Notes: generated by a model not told the origin, from the sequence alone. A stretch of 64,000 nt of DNA from Bagarius yarrelli (GCA_005784505.1 VCAZ01000012.1:3973011-4037010); one strand, 5' to 3'; shown: positions 1 through 12,310, counted from the stretch's first letter. Translations and numbers: made by a program.

Positions 1-1236
1 TGTGTGTAATTTGGTCTCAGAATAAATACACCTGTTCTGTGAAGACCTCAGTGGTTTGTTAGAGAAAACTAGTAAACAAACAGCATCATCACAACCAAGG
101 AACTCACCAGACAGGTCAGGGATAAAGTTTTGGAGAAGTTTAAAGCAGGGTTAGATTTTAAAAAAACATCCCAAGCCTCGAACATCTCAAGGAGCACTGT
201 TCAATCCATTATCCAAAAATGGAAAAAACCACAACTGCAAACCTACTAAGACATGGCCGTCCACCTAAACTGACAGACCAAGCAAGGAGACACTGGTTAG
301 AGAAGCAGCCAAGAGGCCCAGGAGCTGCAGAAATTCACAGCTCAGGTGGGAAAATATGTCCACAGGACAACTAAATCGTGCACTCCACAAATCTGGCCTT
401 TATATAAAAGGCTCAAGAAGAAAGCTGTTGTTAAACGAAAGACATAAGAAGTCCTACATGCAAATTAATGTGGAAGAAGGTGCTCTGGTCAGATGAGACC
501 AAAGTTGGACTTTTTGGCCGAAATGCAAAGCGATATATGTGGCAGAAAAGTAACACTACTCAACACCCTGAACACACTATCCCAACTGTGAAGCATGATG
601 ATGGCAGCATCATGCTCTAGGGATGCGTTTCTTTAGCAAGGAAGCTGGAAGATGGATAAATACAGGGCAATCCTCGAAGAAAACCTGTTGAAAGCTGCAA
701 AAAAATTTGAGACTGGGAAGGGGATTCCATCTTCCGGCAAGACAATGACCCCAAACATACAGCCAGAGCTACAATGGAATGGTTTGGATCAAAGAATATT
801 CATGTGTTAGAATGGCCCAGTCAAAGTCCAGACCTAAATCCTATTGAGCATCTGCGGCAAGACATGAAAATGGCTGTTTACAGACACTCCCTATCCATTC
901 TGGCTGAGCTTCAGCTATTTTGCAAAAAAGAATGGGCAAAAATTTCAGTCTCTAGATACACAAAGCTGATAGAGACATACCCCAAAAGACTCGCAGCGGT
1001 AATTGCAGTGAAAGGTGGCGCTACAAAGTATCGACGCAGGGGGGCAGAATACAAATGCACACCACATTTTTCAGATATTTATTTGCTTACAATTTTCAAA
1101 CCTGTATATCATTTTTGTTCCACTTCACAATTATGTGCTACTTTGTGTTGGTCTGTAACATAAAATACATTTAAGTTTGCGGTTGTAAGGTGACAAACTG
1201 TAAAAAAGTTCAAGGGTACTTTTTCAAGGCACTGTA
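1..1236 (+). mobile_element. Tc1-like DNA transposon, defective, left end cut by the window
   Basis: Cut-and-paste transposon of the Tc1/mariner superfamily. Transposase fragments read in several + frames: an N-terminal DNA-binding part (about 95-235, ending IIQKWKK), WSDETK with the first catalytic Asp codon at 491-493, RQDNDPKHTA with the second Asp at about 741, and SPDLNPIEHL with the Glu codon at 846-848, so the DDE triad is recognisable. The longest clean stretch (774-1163) carries only the C-terminal part and runs on into the terminal repeat. Frameshifts and stops elsewhere make the copy inactive. The right terminal repeat ends near 1236 at AAGGCACTGTA; most of the left repeat is outside the window. 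A deleted relative lies at 40318-40603. Confidence 0.9.
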
Positions 1237-1459
1237 AAGGAAATAGCCGGTGGCGTTTGGCACACGGGTGATACTGAAATAAATTAACCGTTATTAGACC
1301 CTTTTGTTCATAGCACGTGTAAACTAGCTCTGTACAGGCTTGCTTAACTGAGTGTGTAATGTTTAACTTAAGTTAAAAGCAGATTGTGCTATTTAATTAA
1401 ACAATTAACACATTGTTTTGTCGCGTCTAAAACAGATGATAATAATTAAGATTAATTTT

Positions 1460-1499
1460 AAGGTAAGATTATCTTAATTCATTAAGATAATCTTACCTT
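1460..1499. repeat. Perfect 18-bp hairpin
   Basis: Arms 1460-1477 and 1482-1499 are exact reverse complements (AAGGTAAGATTATCTTAA and its partner) around a 4-nt TTCA loop. It is probably the remnant of a palindromic MITE or a cruciform-prone AT palindrome. Confidence 0.9.
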
Positions 1500-1950
1500 G
1501 AACCTGACAAACTCCAGTAACGAACTTTGCACTATACTTTTCAATTAAAATGTACCCAATATTGCTAGGTTTGTGAGCAATGAATATAATTTCAATTAAG
1601 TTATTTATTGCATCAGTTAAATGTGTATGTATGTCAGATTTTACTTGAGAAATTTTAGTTCTTGTTGAAATTTAATATTTGATATAAAATTATAATAAAA
1701 TTATAATAGTTTGTTTAATAAATAATAGTACACCAAAGAGTCATTTTTTTCACTGCACATTGTGTTTGTGTGTTAGATATGTTTATTTATTAAAATCTGT
1801 AAGAGTAGATAGAGGGTTTTATTTAGAGCTTGTAAGTTTTCAGGATGTCAGTAACCCAGTCTGATACTGGAACCACATATTATAACAGAAGACCATCAAT
1901 TTCCATAAACCAGTTGATTCTAAAAAGAGACTGGCAGTGTGTGTAGAGTA

Positions 1951-1972
1951 CGCACACACACACACACACACA
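1951..1972. repeat. CA microsatellite
   Basis: About eleven CA/GC-initial dinucleotides in a row; length is likely polymorphic. Confidence 0.95.
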
Positions 1973-2560
1973 TGCGCCAGACATTAATACCGTCATGCAA
2001 CCATGGTTTGCCATTCTGGACTTTGGCTTTTGCTTGTACGGTGGCTCTGAATTGTCAAAACACTTGTTACGGATTGACACAACGTAAGGTACGACATATT
2101 TATATTTTAAAAAAAAAACCTCACGGTGTATCAATCACGCTTACACACTGCCTCCAAAAACTTTTTTCGCATCCACCTTAAGCATCATGAGAAGTGAGAA
2201 GAGTCACTGTACAATCGAAAGCCAAATTCCAGATTGGCGGACCACTGCTGTAACATATTGTAAGTTTTTAATGCAAAGTCCTCTCATTAAACCTAATCTA
2301 GTTTTTCTTTTCACTGTATCTCTTAGAATAAGTTGTATAGACCGCAAGTGTGTAAATGACACGCAACATTGAAGATGAATGGAACTGGTGGCACCACACA
2401 TGCTCAGTTAGTCTCTATGTGCTTAGTCAGTAACTGTGTTCAGTTAGTTAGTAACTACATGCTTAACCAGCCATTTTATATTGTCAGTGACTGTGTGCAG
2501 ACAGTCATTCTGTACTCAGTGATTTAGTGCATAGTATGGAATATATTATATACAGTCAGG

Positions 2561-3274
2561 CAGAGGTGGGTAGTAACAAATTACATTTACTGCATTACAT
2601 TTACTTGAGTAAATTTTTTTTTTTTCGGTTACTATTACTTTTAGAGTATATATAAAGATATATAAAGTACTTTTTAGTGTTACTGAAGTAAATTTTGAAT
2701 AACGTTACTTTTACTTTTTTCACTACATTTGGCAATGTTCCTCCGTTACTGTAAATATGGCATGTTTTAAATTATTAGTTTATAGGAATTGTACTTGTGA
2801 AGCAGCCTCTCCAACCTCTTACGAACAATTCATATCAACTAATAATTGAAGAGGATAGTGAGATTTTAAAGCGGCTGCTTCGCAATAGGCTTCCACGCAT
2901 CTCCTACCTAAGTTTAGTGCGCATTTAACTGGAAGATGAAGCAGAGGAAGACGTGTGTGTGTTATCGAAAGCAGATCAGCCATGGCCTTAGGTTCAGTGA
3001 CTTTACTTTAACCTGTTTTTTTATAAGCAGAACAGAGAGATTTTGGAGGAGAGGTATAAGAAAACTCGCCAAGTAGGTTGAAATTCAGGGGTTTTGCTTC
3101 GTGTCAATTAGATCAGCAGTAACTAGTAACTAACCCATTGAGGTTTTTTAATCAGATACTTTTTTACTTTTACTTTAGTGAATATTGCTATAGGTACTTG
3201 TACTTTTGCTTAAGTACAAATTTTGGATACTCAATACTCTATTTGAGTATTTGATTTTGTAATTTTGCCCACTG
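2561..3274. mobile_element. Non-autonomous DNA transposon with GGTGGGTA-type ends
   Basis: Starts CAGAGGTGGGTAGTAAC, followed by repeated ATTACATTTACT / TTACTTGAGTA motifs, and ends in the reverse complement of a similar end (TTTTGCCCACTG). This arrangement of diverged terminal inverted repeats around 'forget-me-not' TTACTT motifs is an abundant non-coding fish repeat. No transposase frame is present. No clear target duplication is visible, so the exact ends and superfamily (hAT-like is possible) are uncertain. Confidence 0.6.
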
Positions 3275-3290
3275 CTAAAGAAATGATCAG

Positions 3291-4634
3291 TGTATAATTA
3301 GGGCTGGATAATACTTCAATATCAATATATATCGCGATTAGAAGCTTTTTTGGTTTTTAAACACCTCTACCTGGTCCTATATTTCGATATACATCACAGC
3401 ATTCGTCACTAAATGAAATCAAAGGTACAGCCGTCAGACAAAGCAGAACACAATTGGCTACTTGCAAAGTGTAACCTCGCCTTCTCATTTTCCCCGCCAA
3501 CTCTCCCGAGCTCTATCCTACATGGATGCTAATTGAGCTCTAATGTGCGCAGACCGACGCGTTGCACAAAACCGCCGTATCGCAGATTTCCTATGGTTTC
3601 GGGTCGTGTATGAAGGTAAAATGACTCATTAAGATAAAATGACACTAAAAGGATTTGCATGCGCAGGGTAATATTTGTAAAAGTGTATGTGACATTGCAA
3701 AAGTAAAATAAATTTGCACGTGCAAATACGTTTTGTAAAGCTCAAAAAAACAGTTTCACAAATTGCAACTTCATATTGATTTGAAAAGTATTCTTTTGAC
3801 CTACGGTTTTTCCGCGCTTACACTTTTGCACTGAAATGCGGCCAAAACCTTTGCAAGTCTGTAAAAGGCAATTTCGAAAGCAGTGGTTCTAAGAACTGCA
3901 AATGAATTCACTTTAAAGAATATGGCTTTGGGAGTAAAAAACAAAGCTGTTGCAAGGATGTACAAGACGTGCAGGGCATAACTTTACCTGAAATAACCCC
4001 TATGCGCTGCACTGTTTTTCGTTTACTTGCGCTTGCAGTTTTGGCACGATTCTCTCACTTACTGGAGTTTGCAAGCGTGAGTCGAAAGGTGGGACTTTTT
4101 TCTTCTAACCAATCAAACAAGGTTCTTATTGACTCTTTGTTTTCTATGATCTGATTGGCTCAATATTGCTTCAGGAATATGAAACTTGCGTCATTTCGGC
4201 TCAGCATTGTCCTCGCGGCAGCAGAAATGGTACTAAAATGCTTGCAATGTCACGTACACTTTCACAAATATTACCCTGCGCATGCAAATCTCTTTGGCAC
4301 CCTAGCTTTTATAACAAAACAGCACGTGCTCTCAGCGTGTGGCCAAATGTGTGTGTTTCACCAAGCCAAAACAAACACATGCACTGTTTTGTAGGTAAAT
4401 GTCCGTCTGTTTGTGTACATGACATGCTTAACAAATTAGTCGCTGTTTAATAGGAACGGTAGATTCGGCTTTATTCCTGTGCCACTGATTAATAAAGTCT
4501 AAATAGAAATAAGCTAAGTACAAATAAAAGGTGAACATTAATTTACTTTTAGCGTAATTTATTTCCAAAATTTTATAGCATTTTATTATAATAGTTACAC
4601 TAGCAGATCGATATCATCCAGCCCTATGTATAAT
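3291..4634. mobile_element. hAT-type non-autonomous element with 8-bp target duplication
   Basis: The element proper is 3299-4626. It begins TAGGGCTGGATAATA and ends ATATCATCCAGCCCTA, so the termini are inverted repeats. It is flanked by perfect 8-bp direct repeats TGTATAAT at 3291-3298 and 4627-4634, the target duplication size of hAT elements. It has no recognisable transposase; open frames of 60-94 aa inside are not homologous to anything I know. A second, longer inverted repeat is nested inside. Confidence 0.8.
3653..4289. repeat. Internal 46-bp inverted repeat
   Basis: 3653-3698 and 4244-4289 are reverse complements at 44 of 46 positions (arm begins ATTTGCATGCGCAGGGTAAT). The arms enclose 545 bp and lie inside the hAT-type element. 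This could be a second transposon nested in the first or subterminal repeats of the same element. Confidence 0.85.
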
Positions 4635-4797
4635 TTTAATGCTAGGTTTATTCTAACAGTTAGAGACAGAATTACGACCAAAACAATTATAAATTGATAT
4701 GCATTTCAATGATTTAAAGAAAAGTGCTTCTTATCCCAGCCTGTTACCTGTAGAAAGACACCTATTACAGAAGCAATCAATCAATCAGATTCCAGAT

Positions 4798-5460
4798 CTC
4801 CACCATGGCTAAGACCAAGGAGCTGTACAAGGATGTCAGTGACAAGTCTCGAATGGGCTACAAGACCTTCGCCAAGCAGCTTGTGGTGAAAGGTGAAAAC
4901 AGCAAACTGAGGAAACAAAGAATAACTGTCAATTTCATTCAGTATGGAGCTCCATGCAAGATGTCACCTTATAATGTTTCAATGACCATTAGAACGGTGA
5001 GGAATCAGCCCAGGACTACATGGTAGCATGCTGTCAGTACTCCCAAAGCAGTTGGGAACACACTATGCCATCAAGGGCTGACATCTGCAGCGCCCAGTGA
5101 ATATGAACGTGGATGAGTTGGAAGAGAAATGGGTGAAAGTGTTGTGGTAAGACCAAAATTAAACTTTTTGGTATCAACTTGTTGTTTGGAGGAGGAGAAA
5201 TGCTGCCTATGAAACCAAAAACACCATCCCCGCCGTCAAACATGGAGGTGGAAACATAATGCTTTGGGTGTGTTTTGCTCCTAAAAGGATGGGGCTATGT
5301 ACCATCAAATCTTGGGTGAGAAGAGAATGCCTCTTTCCTCAGTCAGGGCGTTGTTGATGGGTATTCCAGCATGAAAATGACCCAAAACACACATCCACAG
5401 CAACAAAGGAGTGGCTCAAGAGGAAATACATTAAGGTCCTGGAGTGGACTAGATCATAAT
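4798..5460 (+). mobile_element. Tc1-like transposon relic
   Basis: The ATG at 4805 opens MAKTKELYKD...GYKTFAKQL, typical of a Tc1-like transposase N-terminus. Further downstream, in other frames, are NTIPAVKHGGGNIM (about 5220-5260) and FQHENDPKHTSTATKEWL (about 5365-5420), the regions around the second catalytic Asp. The frame is broken by stops and indels after 73 codons, and no intact terminal repeats are evident. This is an old, dead copy. Confidence 0.8.
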
Positions 5461-5854
5461 GCCATAAAAAAAAATATTATCAATATAACAACCTTAAAAT
5501 ATACACTTTCATGTGTAAATGTATGTTTTTTCAGTTGAATAAACACATTTACCAAAATTAACATAATTAGATATGGAAAAACTGTGTCTTGCGCTTTTAT
5601 TTAGAATTATATAACTTAATTTTCTGCTATATATCCGCTCTGCAATCATTGTGGAGATAGCTGATGTAAAATATTACTTAATGCAAAAAAATAAATAAAT
5701 AAATGCATGTGTAAATACGTAAACACTTAAAAGTATAAATAATTATGATAGTAACTGTTTACATTTTTAAAAATGTTACCGATTCCTTTCTTTTATTTAT
5801 TCGCTATATTCGGCATAGGTTATGTTTAATATGTTGGCAAAAGCAGAATAATCA

Positions 5855-5990
5855 GTGCAGTGTAGCGCAGTCGTTCAAAAAGTGTTGAAGATGGAAGATC
5901 AGGATTTGATTCCCAGCACCACCATTTTGCCACTGTTGGGTCCCTGAGCAAGGCCCCTAACCCCCAAATGCGTAGTTAAATTAATAACCA
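5855..5990 (+). mobile_element. tRNA-derived SINE, partial
   Basis: Contains a degenerate tRNA-like head (GATTTGATTCCCAGCACC) and the shared body GCCACTGTTGGGTCCCTGAG..AAGGCCCCTAACCCCC. The tail is lost. One of about eight copies of this family in the window. Confidence 0.75.
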
Positions 5991-6134
5991 TTAGGCAAGT
6001 AATACATGTCCAAGCAGTGCAGTCAGTCCATCACTCTGTTTAAATGCTTTGCTTTGCCACTTAAACAGTTTGAACCCTAATTATAGTTTTATTTAACCCT
6101 TTATTAAGTAAATCTAACAGATTTTAATATTTGT

Positions 6135-6308
6135 TACACATTTAGTGATTGAGGAGTCTGACTGCTGATCTGAAGATCTTGGGATCCAGGCACTTCCCAC
6201 TTGGGCCCCTAAACAAGGCCCCTAATCTTAACTGCTCAGTTTAATAAAAAAAGGTTAATATTAGTTTGTCTGAATAAGGGCTTCTGCCAAATGCTATAAA
6301 TGTAAATA
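6135..6308 (+). mobile_element. tRNA-derived SINE
   Basis: Same family: TTGGGCCCCTAAACAAGGCC in the body and the 3' motif AATAAGGGCTTCTGCCAAAT followed by TAAATGTAAAT. It is more diverged than the copy at 9848. Confidence 0.7.
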
Positions 6309-7051
6309 AAGCAATTATTGCAATTTGTCATCTGCCACATCAGATTGTTTTTATATTGCTTGTGTTAATGTGTTTCATGTTATAATGGGTAAATAAATAA
6401 TTGTGTGTCAGTGGAATTCTGAGATTTAGACTAACCCTAGGTGTGAGTGAGTCTTTAGGAAGGCGTTTGTGAGTAAAGGGTGGCGGTGGGATGCTGGATG
6501 ATGATTGCCATGCCTTACTAGCTGCATCTCTGCATTAGGCTCAGTGGGAAGCTTCTGCCTGCAATAATATTTGCACTGGGATCGAGTTTCAGCTCAGGCC
6601 TTGTACAAAAAAAAAGGAGCGTGCTCCCTTGCTCTCAGTAATATGGACCTTGTTTTCAAGCAGGCTGGCTGAAACCAGCTCTTGTTCCCTAACATCAGTT
6701 CTCTGAGGATTGATGTTCTGTGCATCTCTTTTCTTCTTCCCTCCTTCGTTTCTTACATGTATCCACATGTATCTCAATCATTTCCAGTTACCATTAAAAT
6801 GTTTCTGATTTCCTTTGTGGCTCACGGCAGGGCTAAAGGAAATTAATCAAAATGCAGCTCATGCTTATTATTAGCAAATGGGGTAATTGAATTGACCAAT
6901 TATCTTGCATTTTACTGCCAATTTTTACTGTACAAATTCTTATTTTATTCTTTCCTAAATTAAATGATTTGTTTTCGTTTGTCTAGAGACACAAACCGTT
7001 TTCTGTCTGTCAAGTGATGTCAAAAATTTTGCAGATACTTCTCTTTCTCTC

Positions 7052-7093
<42 letters not shown>

Positions 7094-7708
7094 ACACACG
7101 CACACACTTTTATCTGTAGCTCAGGCTGCTGAATGTTCCTGTCATGCGTTCACACTTAAACATCATAGCATGTTTGTTGTTTTTTCCACTCCAGCCTCTC
7201 AGCCAAGATTCTAAAGCTTTTAGAAAGCTTCAATGTAGTTTTACTAAATTACAGTCATGGTCAAATTAATTTGAACTGGTCAAATGTATCTGTAGCAACA
7301 GCAGTGCTTCAAACTGCTCAAGTGTGACATTCCAGACAGATTAGATCTTGGAAAAAATGACACCCTGTGGATTTATTAATGAATTTCTTGATATTTAGCT
7401 TTGCATTATATATATAACTGTCATCACATAGCATGTAGAGTTTTTATTTATTTGTCAAAATTTTCTTTCTTCATTGCTTAACATTAATGTGAGGGAATAA
7501 TAATAATAAATAATTAATGAACTGTGTGGAGTTTCCACATTTTTGCCTGATACTATTTTAAAAAAAAAAACCAAAAACAAAACCTCATTCACAAGCCTAA
7601 TTCAATTTGATTTGCCGGATCGTTAAAGAAGTAATTTCCTCTGATCCCTCGAGATTCCAGTCTGTTGCCTGTCTCTGCCTGGCTGATTTCTTTATTTTTT
7701 TCTTTTAG
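6309..7708. other. Intron sequence, mostly unique
   Basis: No exon recognised. A (CT)n microsatellite lies at about 7058-7092. 7690-7708 is a T-rich polypyrimidine tract ending in AG, the acceptor of the exon that follows. Confidence 0.5.
7058..7092. repeat. CT microsatellite
   Basis: Uninterrupted CT dinucleotides, followed by a short CA-rich tail. Confidence 0.95.
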
Positions 7709-7791
7709 TGTCTATTGGAAGACGTGTTCAGGACCCTTTGGCTGAGCTGGTCAAGATTGACCCGAAACACATTGGCATCGGTACATACCAG
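7709..7791 (+). CDS. srbd1: srbd1 exon (end of the YqgF-like core), first exon in the window
   Basis: Encodes 27 codons after two phase bases: SIGRRVQDPLAELVKIDPKH then IGIGTYQ. This matches the highly conserved Tex/SRBD1 stretch that links the YqgF (RNase H-like) domain to the helix-hairpin-helix region. The exon is flanked by a polypyrimidine tract with AG at 7707-7708 and a GT donor at 7792. SRBD1 is the vertebrate homologue of the bacterial Tex protein, a nucleic-acid-binding protein thought to act in RNA metabolism; its cellular role in fish is not established. The coding sequence is intact and the next exon follows in the right phase (CAG|CAC). Earlier exons, including the start codon, are not in the window. 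Confidence 0.95.
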
Positions 7792-8609
7792 GTCAGTCAC
7801 CTGATACCTGAGTTCAAGTTTATGTTTGATGTAGTATTTGTGCAATATTGCACAAAATTGGTTTTCAGTTAGCAAACTGCAGTGTGTTTTTTTTTGACAG
7901 AACTGTTATATGAGGCATTACATAAAGCCTCTATGACTTTAACAAATGAATCTATTAGCTTTAGGTCTAAATCCATTTGAGGCGGTTTCATCCACTGATC
8001 TACCCACCAAAACGGAAACGGTACACCCAAGAGTTCAGATTAGATTACAGTAGTAGATGGTTGTCTACACTATGATGCTACTCCAAGTTTGCTAGTAATC
8101 CTAGGCACCACACCAGCTGTCTAGCACTGGCTAGGATCTTAAAGTTGGAGCAATATAGTCAGCTGGACTAAAACTAATCCTGTTTTCTGTCTGTTTGCTT
8201 TTGCTTTCTCAAATTTAAAATAATCCATTTTTAAGCAAAATTGATTCGATTAAGTTTGTCGACAGCTTCACATGTTGACTTAAGACCCAAGGCTATTTGT
8301 TTCCTCTTTTCTCTTTTTTCTTCTCCCTCCCTGTTCTGTCCTGCTGTTCTGTATGCTTGCTTTCACTTATCCTCTCTTCTTGATTTTCATCGGCAAACCT
8401 GGCCTTCAACTCCAGAGGACCTCTTCGCAAAACAAATGCAGATTCGTTCACTGTAGAAACCGTTTGTTGTTCTTCGTAGGCTGGCAATTTAAAGGCAAGA
8501 ATGTGTGTTTGTTGGTTCTTTGCTTGTAGCATATGCGCTGTATTGAAGTGTTCCTTTGAGATGAAATACATACAGAAAACCTGTCTGCGTCTGAGCAAAT
8601 GAAAAGGAA

Positions 8610-8640
<31 letters not shown>

Positions 8641-8685
8641 TGTGTATGTATGTGTGTGTGTGTGTGTGTATGTATATATACATAT
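8610..8685. repeat. GT/GTAT compound microsatellite
   Basis: Long TG run with TATG interruptions, ending in TATATATACATATA. Its translations generate spurious long frames on the minus strand. Confidence 0.95.
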
Positions 8686-8995
8686 AAAACAATATTGTAT
8701 TACCTATGCAGAAAAGAAAAAAAACCACAATGATAAGCTGCTCCGCCATATTACTGAAGCTGATAGGTTGGTTTTTGTCACATGACCCCGGTGCGCTTGC
8801 GTTGAAAAGTTTGCACATGCTTGCTGCGTGCCTACATTTGACATAACAAAATTAATTACAATGTTGACGGGTGATGTCACGTTCCTTAAGAAGCATTGAC
8901 TGTTCTGCCCTGTGTGTCTTATAAAGCTGTATTGTTGGGTCAGTATTTACAGTCTTCAAAAATGTTTTTATTGCCACTTACAGATGATGCTCTCA

Positions 8996-9022
8996 AACAC
9001 ACACACACATATATACACACAC
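8996..9022. repeat. CA microsatellite
   Basis: CA run interrupted by ATATAT. Confidence 0.9.
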
Positions 9023-9114
9023 AGACAGTCCGTGCTGTAGTACCTGACTGCCTTTGCTATCTTGTGATGGAATTTTACACTCTTTTGCAGAGTTTGTGTT
9101 GTAAAGTTTCCCTG

Positions 9115-9138
9115 AACACACACACACACACACACACA
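9115..9138. repeat. CA microsatellite
   Basis: About twelve CA units. Confidence 0.95.
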
Positions 9139-9847
9139 TCTGTCAGCACTCAGCGTTTATTTATCCTGCCATATGATCTGGGTAGTGAGAAAGCAACACG
9201 AGCTGCCTCTCTTCTGCATTGACATGCTGAGTGATGAGTGTGTGTGTGTGTTTGGGTCAGTGAAGAAAATGTTACTTGTGCAAAAGTCCACTATGCCCCA
9301 TTTAACAGTTTATAGATCAATATGGCAGATGAATATTGTAAAGGGTGGATCTTGACTTCTGGATGCATCTGGAACAGCAGTCTAATGTTATATAAACCTT
9401 TCTGAACTTGGTGTAAAATCCTTTATATGCATAGTTTTCGAGGTTGATTTTTGTGGTTGAACTGTTTTTTATCCATCGAACCTCTGTCAGTGTTGTGGCT
9501 CTTCACAGGAGGTGGGCCTCGTGCATTTTGGTTTATATAGCGAACTGTCATTCACTGTGAGAGAGGTGGAGTAAGTGTGTTCAAATTTCCTTAGCCTCTT
9601 AAAAGTCCCAAAGGGCACATTTTACCATCTTACCCAGCTGTGTGGGAAAACACCATACACAACCCCGGATATTAAAGGAGCTGTCACTCTTCTAAACATC
9701 TCTCTCTGTGTGTGTGTCTCTCTCTCTTTCTCTCTTATCTATGTACACATAACTATCCCATATATGTCTTTTCTTCTTGTCTTGAGACTCGATAAGTGTG
9801 TCTTTGCCAAACGTTTCAACTTTGGAAGCACACGGCTGTCTAAAGAG

Positions 9848-10040
9848 ATGGTGTGGTGGTGACTTAGTGGTTAATGTGTTGGACTGATACCAGAAGGACC
9901 AGGGTTTAATTCTCAGCACTATCAAGCCACCACTGTTGGGCCCCTGAGCAAGGCCCTTAACCCCCAATTGCTCAGATGTTTAAAAGAGATAAATGTAATT
10001 CGCTTTGGATAAGAGCATCTGCCAATTGCTGTAAATGTAG
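9848..10040 (+). mobile_element. tRNA-derived SINE, best-preserved copy
   Basis: A complete layout is visible: a tRNA-like head (GGTGACTTAGTGGTTAATGT and GTTTAATTCTCAGCAC, resembling A and B boxes of an RNA polymerase III promoter), the body CCACTGTTGGGCCCCTGAGC then AAGGCCCTTAACCCCCAATT, and the 3' part CGCTTTGGATAAGAGCATCT ending GCTGTAAATG. It is non-coding and depends on a partner LINE for movement. Confidence 0.85.
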
Positions 10041-10589
10041 GAGTTATTTGTACCTGACTTATTTTCCTGAAGACGCCTGAGTTACAATTCAGCTAAAGTC
10101 TGTGATTTAGGCGGGCAGAACATGTCTGTGATTATTACCTAGGTAGGGGTGTGGGGTTTGTTAAACTGTTACCAAATCAGTTTACCTGATTTGTCTTTTC
10201 TTGATTTCATTTATATTTCATTACTATTATTATTATTATTTTATTTTTTTACGAGGTACCAAACCCGTCTACAGCCAAAAATGTTTGTTTAAAGCAAACA
10301 GCTAAATACCGGAGAGCTGGCATGGGCTCATGGTTACCAAAACACACAAGAAAAAGTTTTTGAAAAAATGATTTTCAGTAATTACTGACACGCATTCAGG
10401 CAATGTTAGATTTCTCTAAGGACCGCTGAGTTTACTGAAAAACTGTAGGTAATTTGCTCTGAAGTTTTTGGAGGTCATGTAAGAAAATCTTCAGTTTCCC
10501 CCTGTAAAACTATACCTGTCCCAATATGGCTTTTAATGTATTTATATGTAGCATTAGAATATTCCTTCACTGGAAGTAAGATACCTAAA

Positions 10590-10900
10590 CACTGTTCCAG
10601 CACGACAATGCTCCTGTGCACAAAACCACTGAGCTCCATAAAGATATGTTGTGGAATGTCCTGCACAAAGCCCTGACTGCACCCCAGACCTCCTCACCCA
10701 ACATTAGCGCCTTAATATTATTGTTGCCGAATCTCCACATATGGAGCAAATCTCCACAGCCAAACTACACAATCTAGTGAATAACTATTCCAGAAGTGTG
10801 AAGGTCATTTATAGAAGTAAAGGTAAGGCTAAATCTGGAATAGGATGTTCAAAAAACACATTTAGATCAGATAGTCACGTGTCCCAATACATTTTTGTGT
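10590..10900 (+). mobile_element. Tc1-like transposon relic (different family)
   Basis: From 10598 the + strand reads QHDNAPVHKT, the motif around the second catalytic Asp of Tc1-like transposases. It continues through a degenerate C-terminal part (CTGCACCCCAGACCTCCTCA, AATCTCCACAGCC) and a 3' end like AGTCACGTGTCCCAATACAT. Stops and shifts break the frame, and the 5' half is missing or unrecognisable. It differs from the copies at 1, 4798 and 16130. Confidence 0.7.
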
Positions 10901-12279
10901 GTTTAACATGTAATTTCTGCTACTTGTTAGTATTACTGTCAACTTTCCAAAGCAAACCACACTCAGTTTGTTTTAATTTAAACTGATTAAAATCCCCACT
11001 CTCAGGAAATGACTGGTTTCGGTCTTCAAGGCAGCCTTTTGGATGAGTCAAAACGGCGTAAAGAACCAGCACTAAAGTTTGCCCTAAATGATCTTAAGAA
11101 GAAAATCCTATAAGCTTTTTTGTGGCTGTTGAGACAGGTTTTGCTGTGGGACAGATTAGCAAAAAGAACTTTGGTAAGCCGAGCAGGTGATGTCACGTCA
11201 ATAAATGGCAGCTTCCTTTTTTTTTTTGGAATGGGTCTTAGAATTCTGCTCCCTGTTAAAATCTTTCCCAAGGCAAGAAAAGGAAATGAGAGGTAGCGTA
11301 CTGATTGACATTAAGTTGACTGATGATGATGATGATGATGTTGATGGATAGTTAGCGACTCACTGTAGCGTGGGAAAGTGAGAGTTGTTCACCTTCACTT
11401 GCCTTCCATGTGATTTTATCACTGTCTCTGTCTACAGGCTGTATTTTCTAGACAACAATCATAGCAATATTTTATGTATGTATTTTATGTATTATTATTA
11501 TTATTATTATTATCTACTACCATTATCATTTACTAGGTATCACAGTGGTGAAAAACTGCACAACAGTAGGCTTCTCAACTCTCCGCTACTTAAAAATCTT
11601 GCAACACATTGTTACTTCCAAATGATTTATTTATTGGTTTTCCAGACTGGGTCCCAAGGCTGACACTAACCCATTAGCTCTAGCCACCTAGCTTGAATAA
11701 AGTTTAGAGAACAATAAACAAAATGAACTTGTGTGTATTTTTTTACCCTGTCTGCGATCTCTTCCTGTTTTATTTACTGATCAGTAGTATATCTTGTTCT
11801 CCAGCCTGTCAAAAAAAATCCCCCTCGTAGCTGTAAGAGGGTGAGCTGATGTCTTAAATGACTTGCCCTCGAACACTGTGTAGCTTGAGGTACTTTAAAC
11901 TAGAGGTGTACATAGGACCTTTTTCTGTTTTTTCTACTTTTTTGAGCATTTTGTTAGCACAAGGGGAAACAATGAAAGCATGCATGACAGCATCACGACC
12001 TTTTACATGAGAACAAGGGGCAATGATAGGAGTGTGCTGAGAAGTGTAACACCAGACAATGCAGTAAAAAATTCCTTCTAATTCCATGCCATCTTGTGCT
12101 CATTTCACTGATCACGTGAATGACACACAACATCTTGAAAGTCAAACCTGGCTAGGCACATGGCTGCTAACAGTGCTAAACAAAATGCTGTCTGATTGCG
12201 TAATGTTTGTTTGGATGCTCTATTCAATTCAGTATCAATAATAAACAAAGGAAGTATTTATAGCCATATGTGCATTATT

Positions 12280-12310
12280 AATAGTACTGGTTTTAGAAAC
12301 CAGTACTATT
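12280..12310. repeat. Perfect 14-bp hairpin
   Basis: AATAGTACTGGTTT (12280-12293) and AAACCAGTACTATT (12297-12310) around a 3-nt loop, extended imperfectly by flanking ATTAAT. Confidence 0.9.

Larger units (their letters stand above)
1237..2560. other. AT-rich upstream intron sequence without a gene
   Basis: Very AT-rich, with no coding exon I can support. It holds a perfect hairpin (1460-1499) and a short CA microsatellite (1951-1972). Short open frames here (for example 1880-2181 on both strands) are low-complexity and not gene-like. By position it should be intron of srbd1, since the first visible exon is at 7709 and earlier exons must lie to the left. Confidence 0.5.

Noticed and set aside
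8293..8818. Two 100-aa minus-strand frames
   Set aside because: One is antisense to unique intron and the other is a translated CA/GT microsatellite.
9848..9930. tRNA gene (A and B box-like sequence)
   Set aside because: It is the tRNA-derived head of a SINE; no cloverleaf with a proper anticodon arm is evident.
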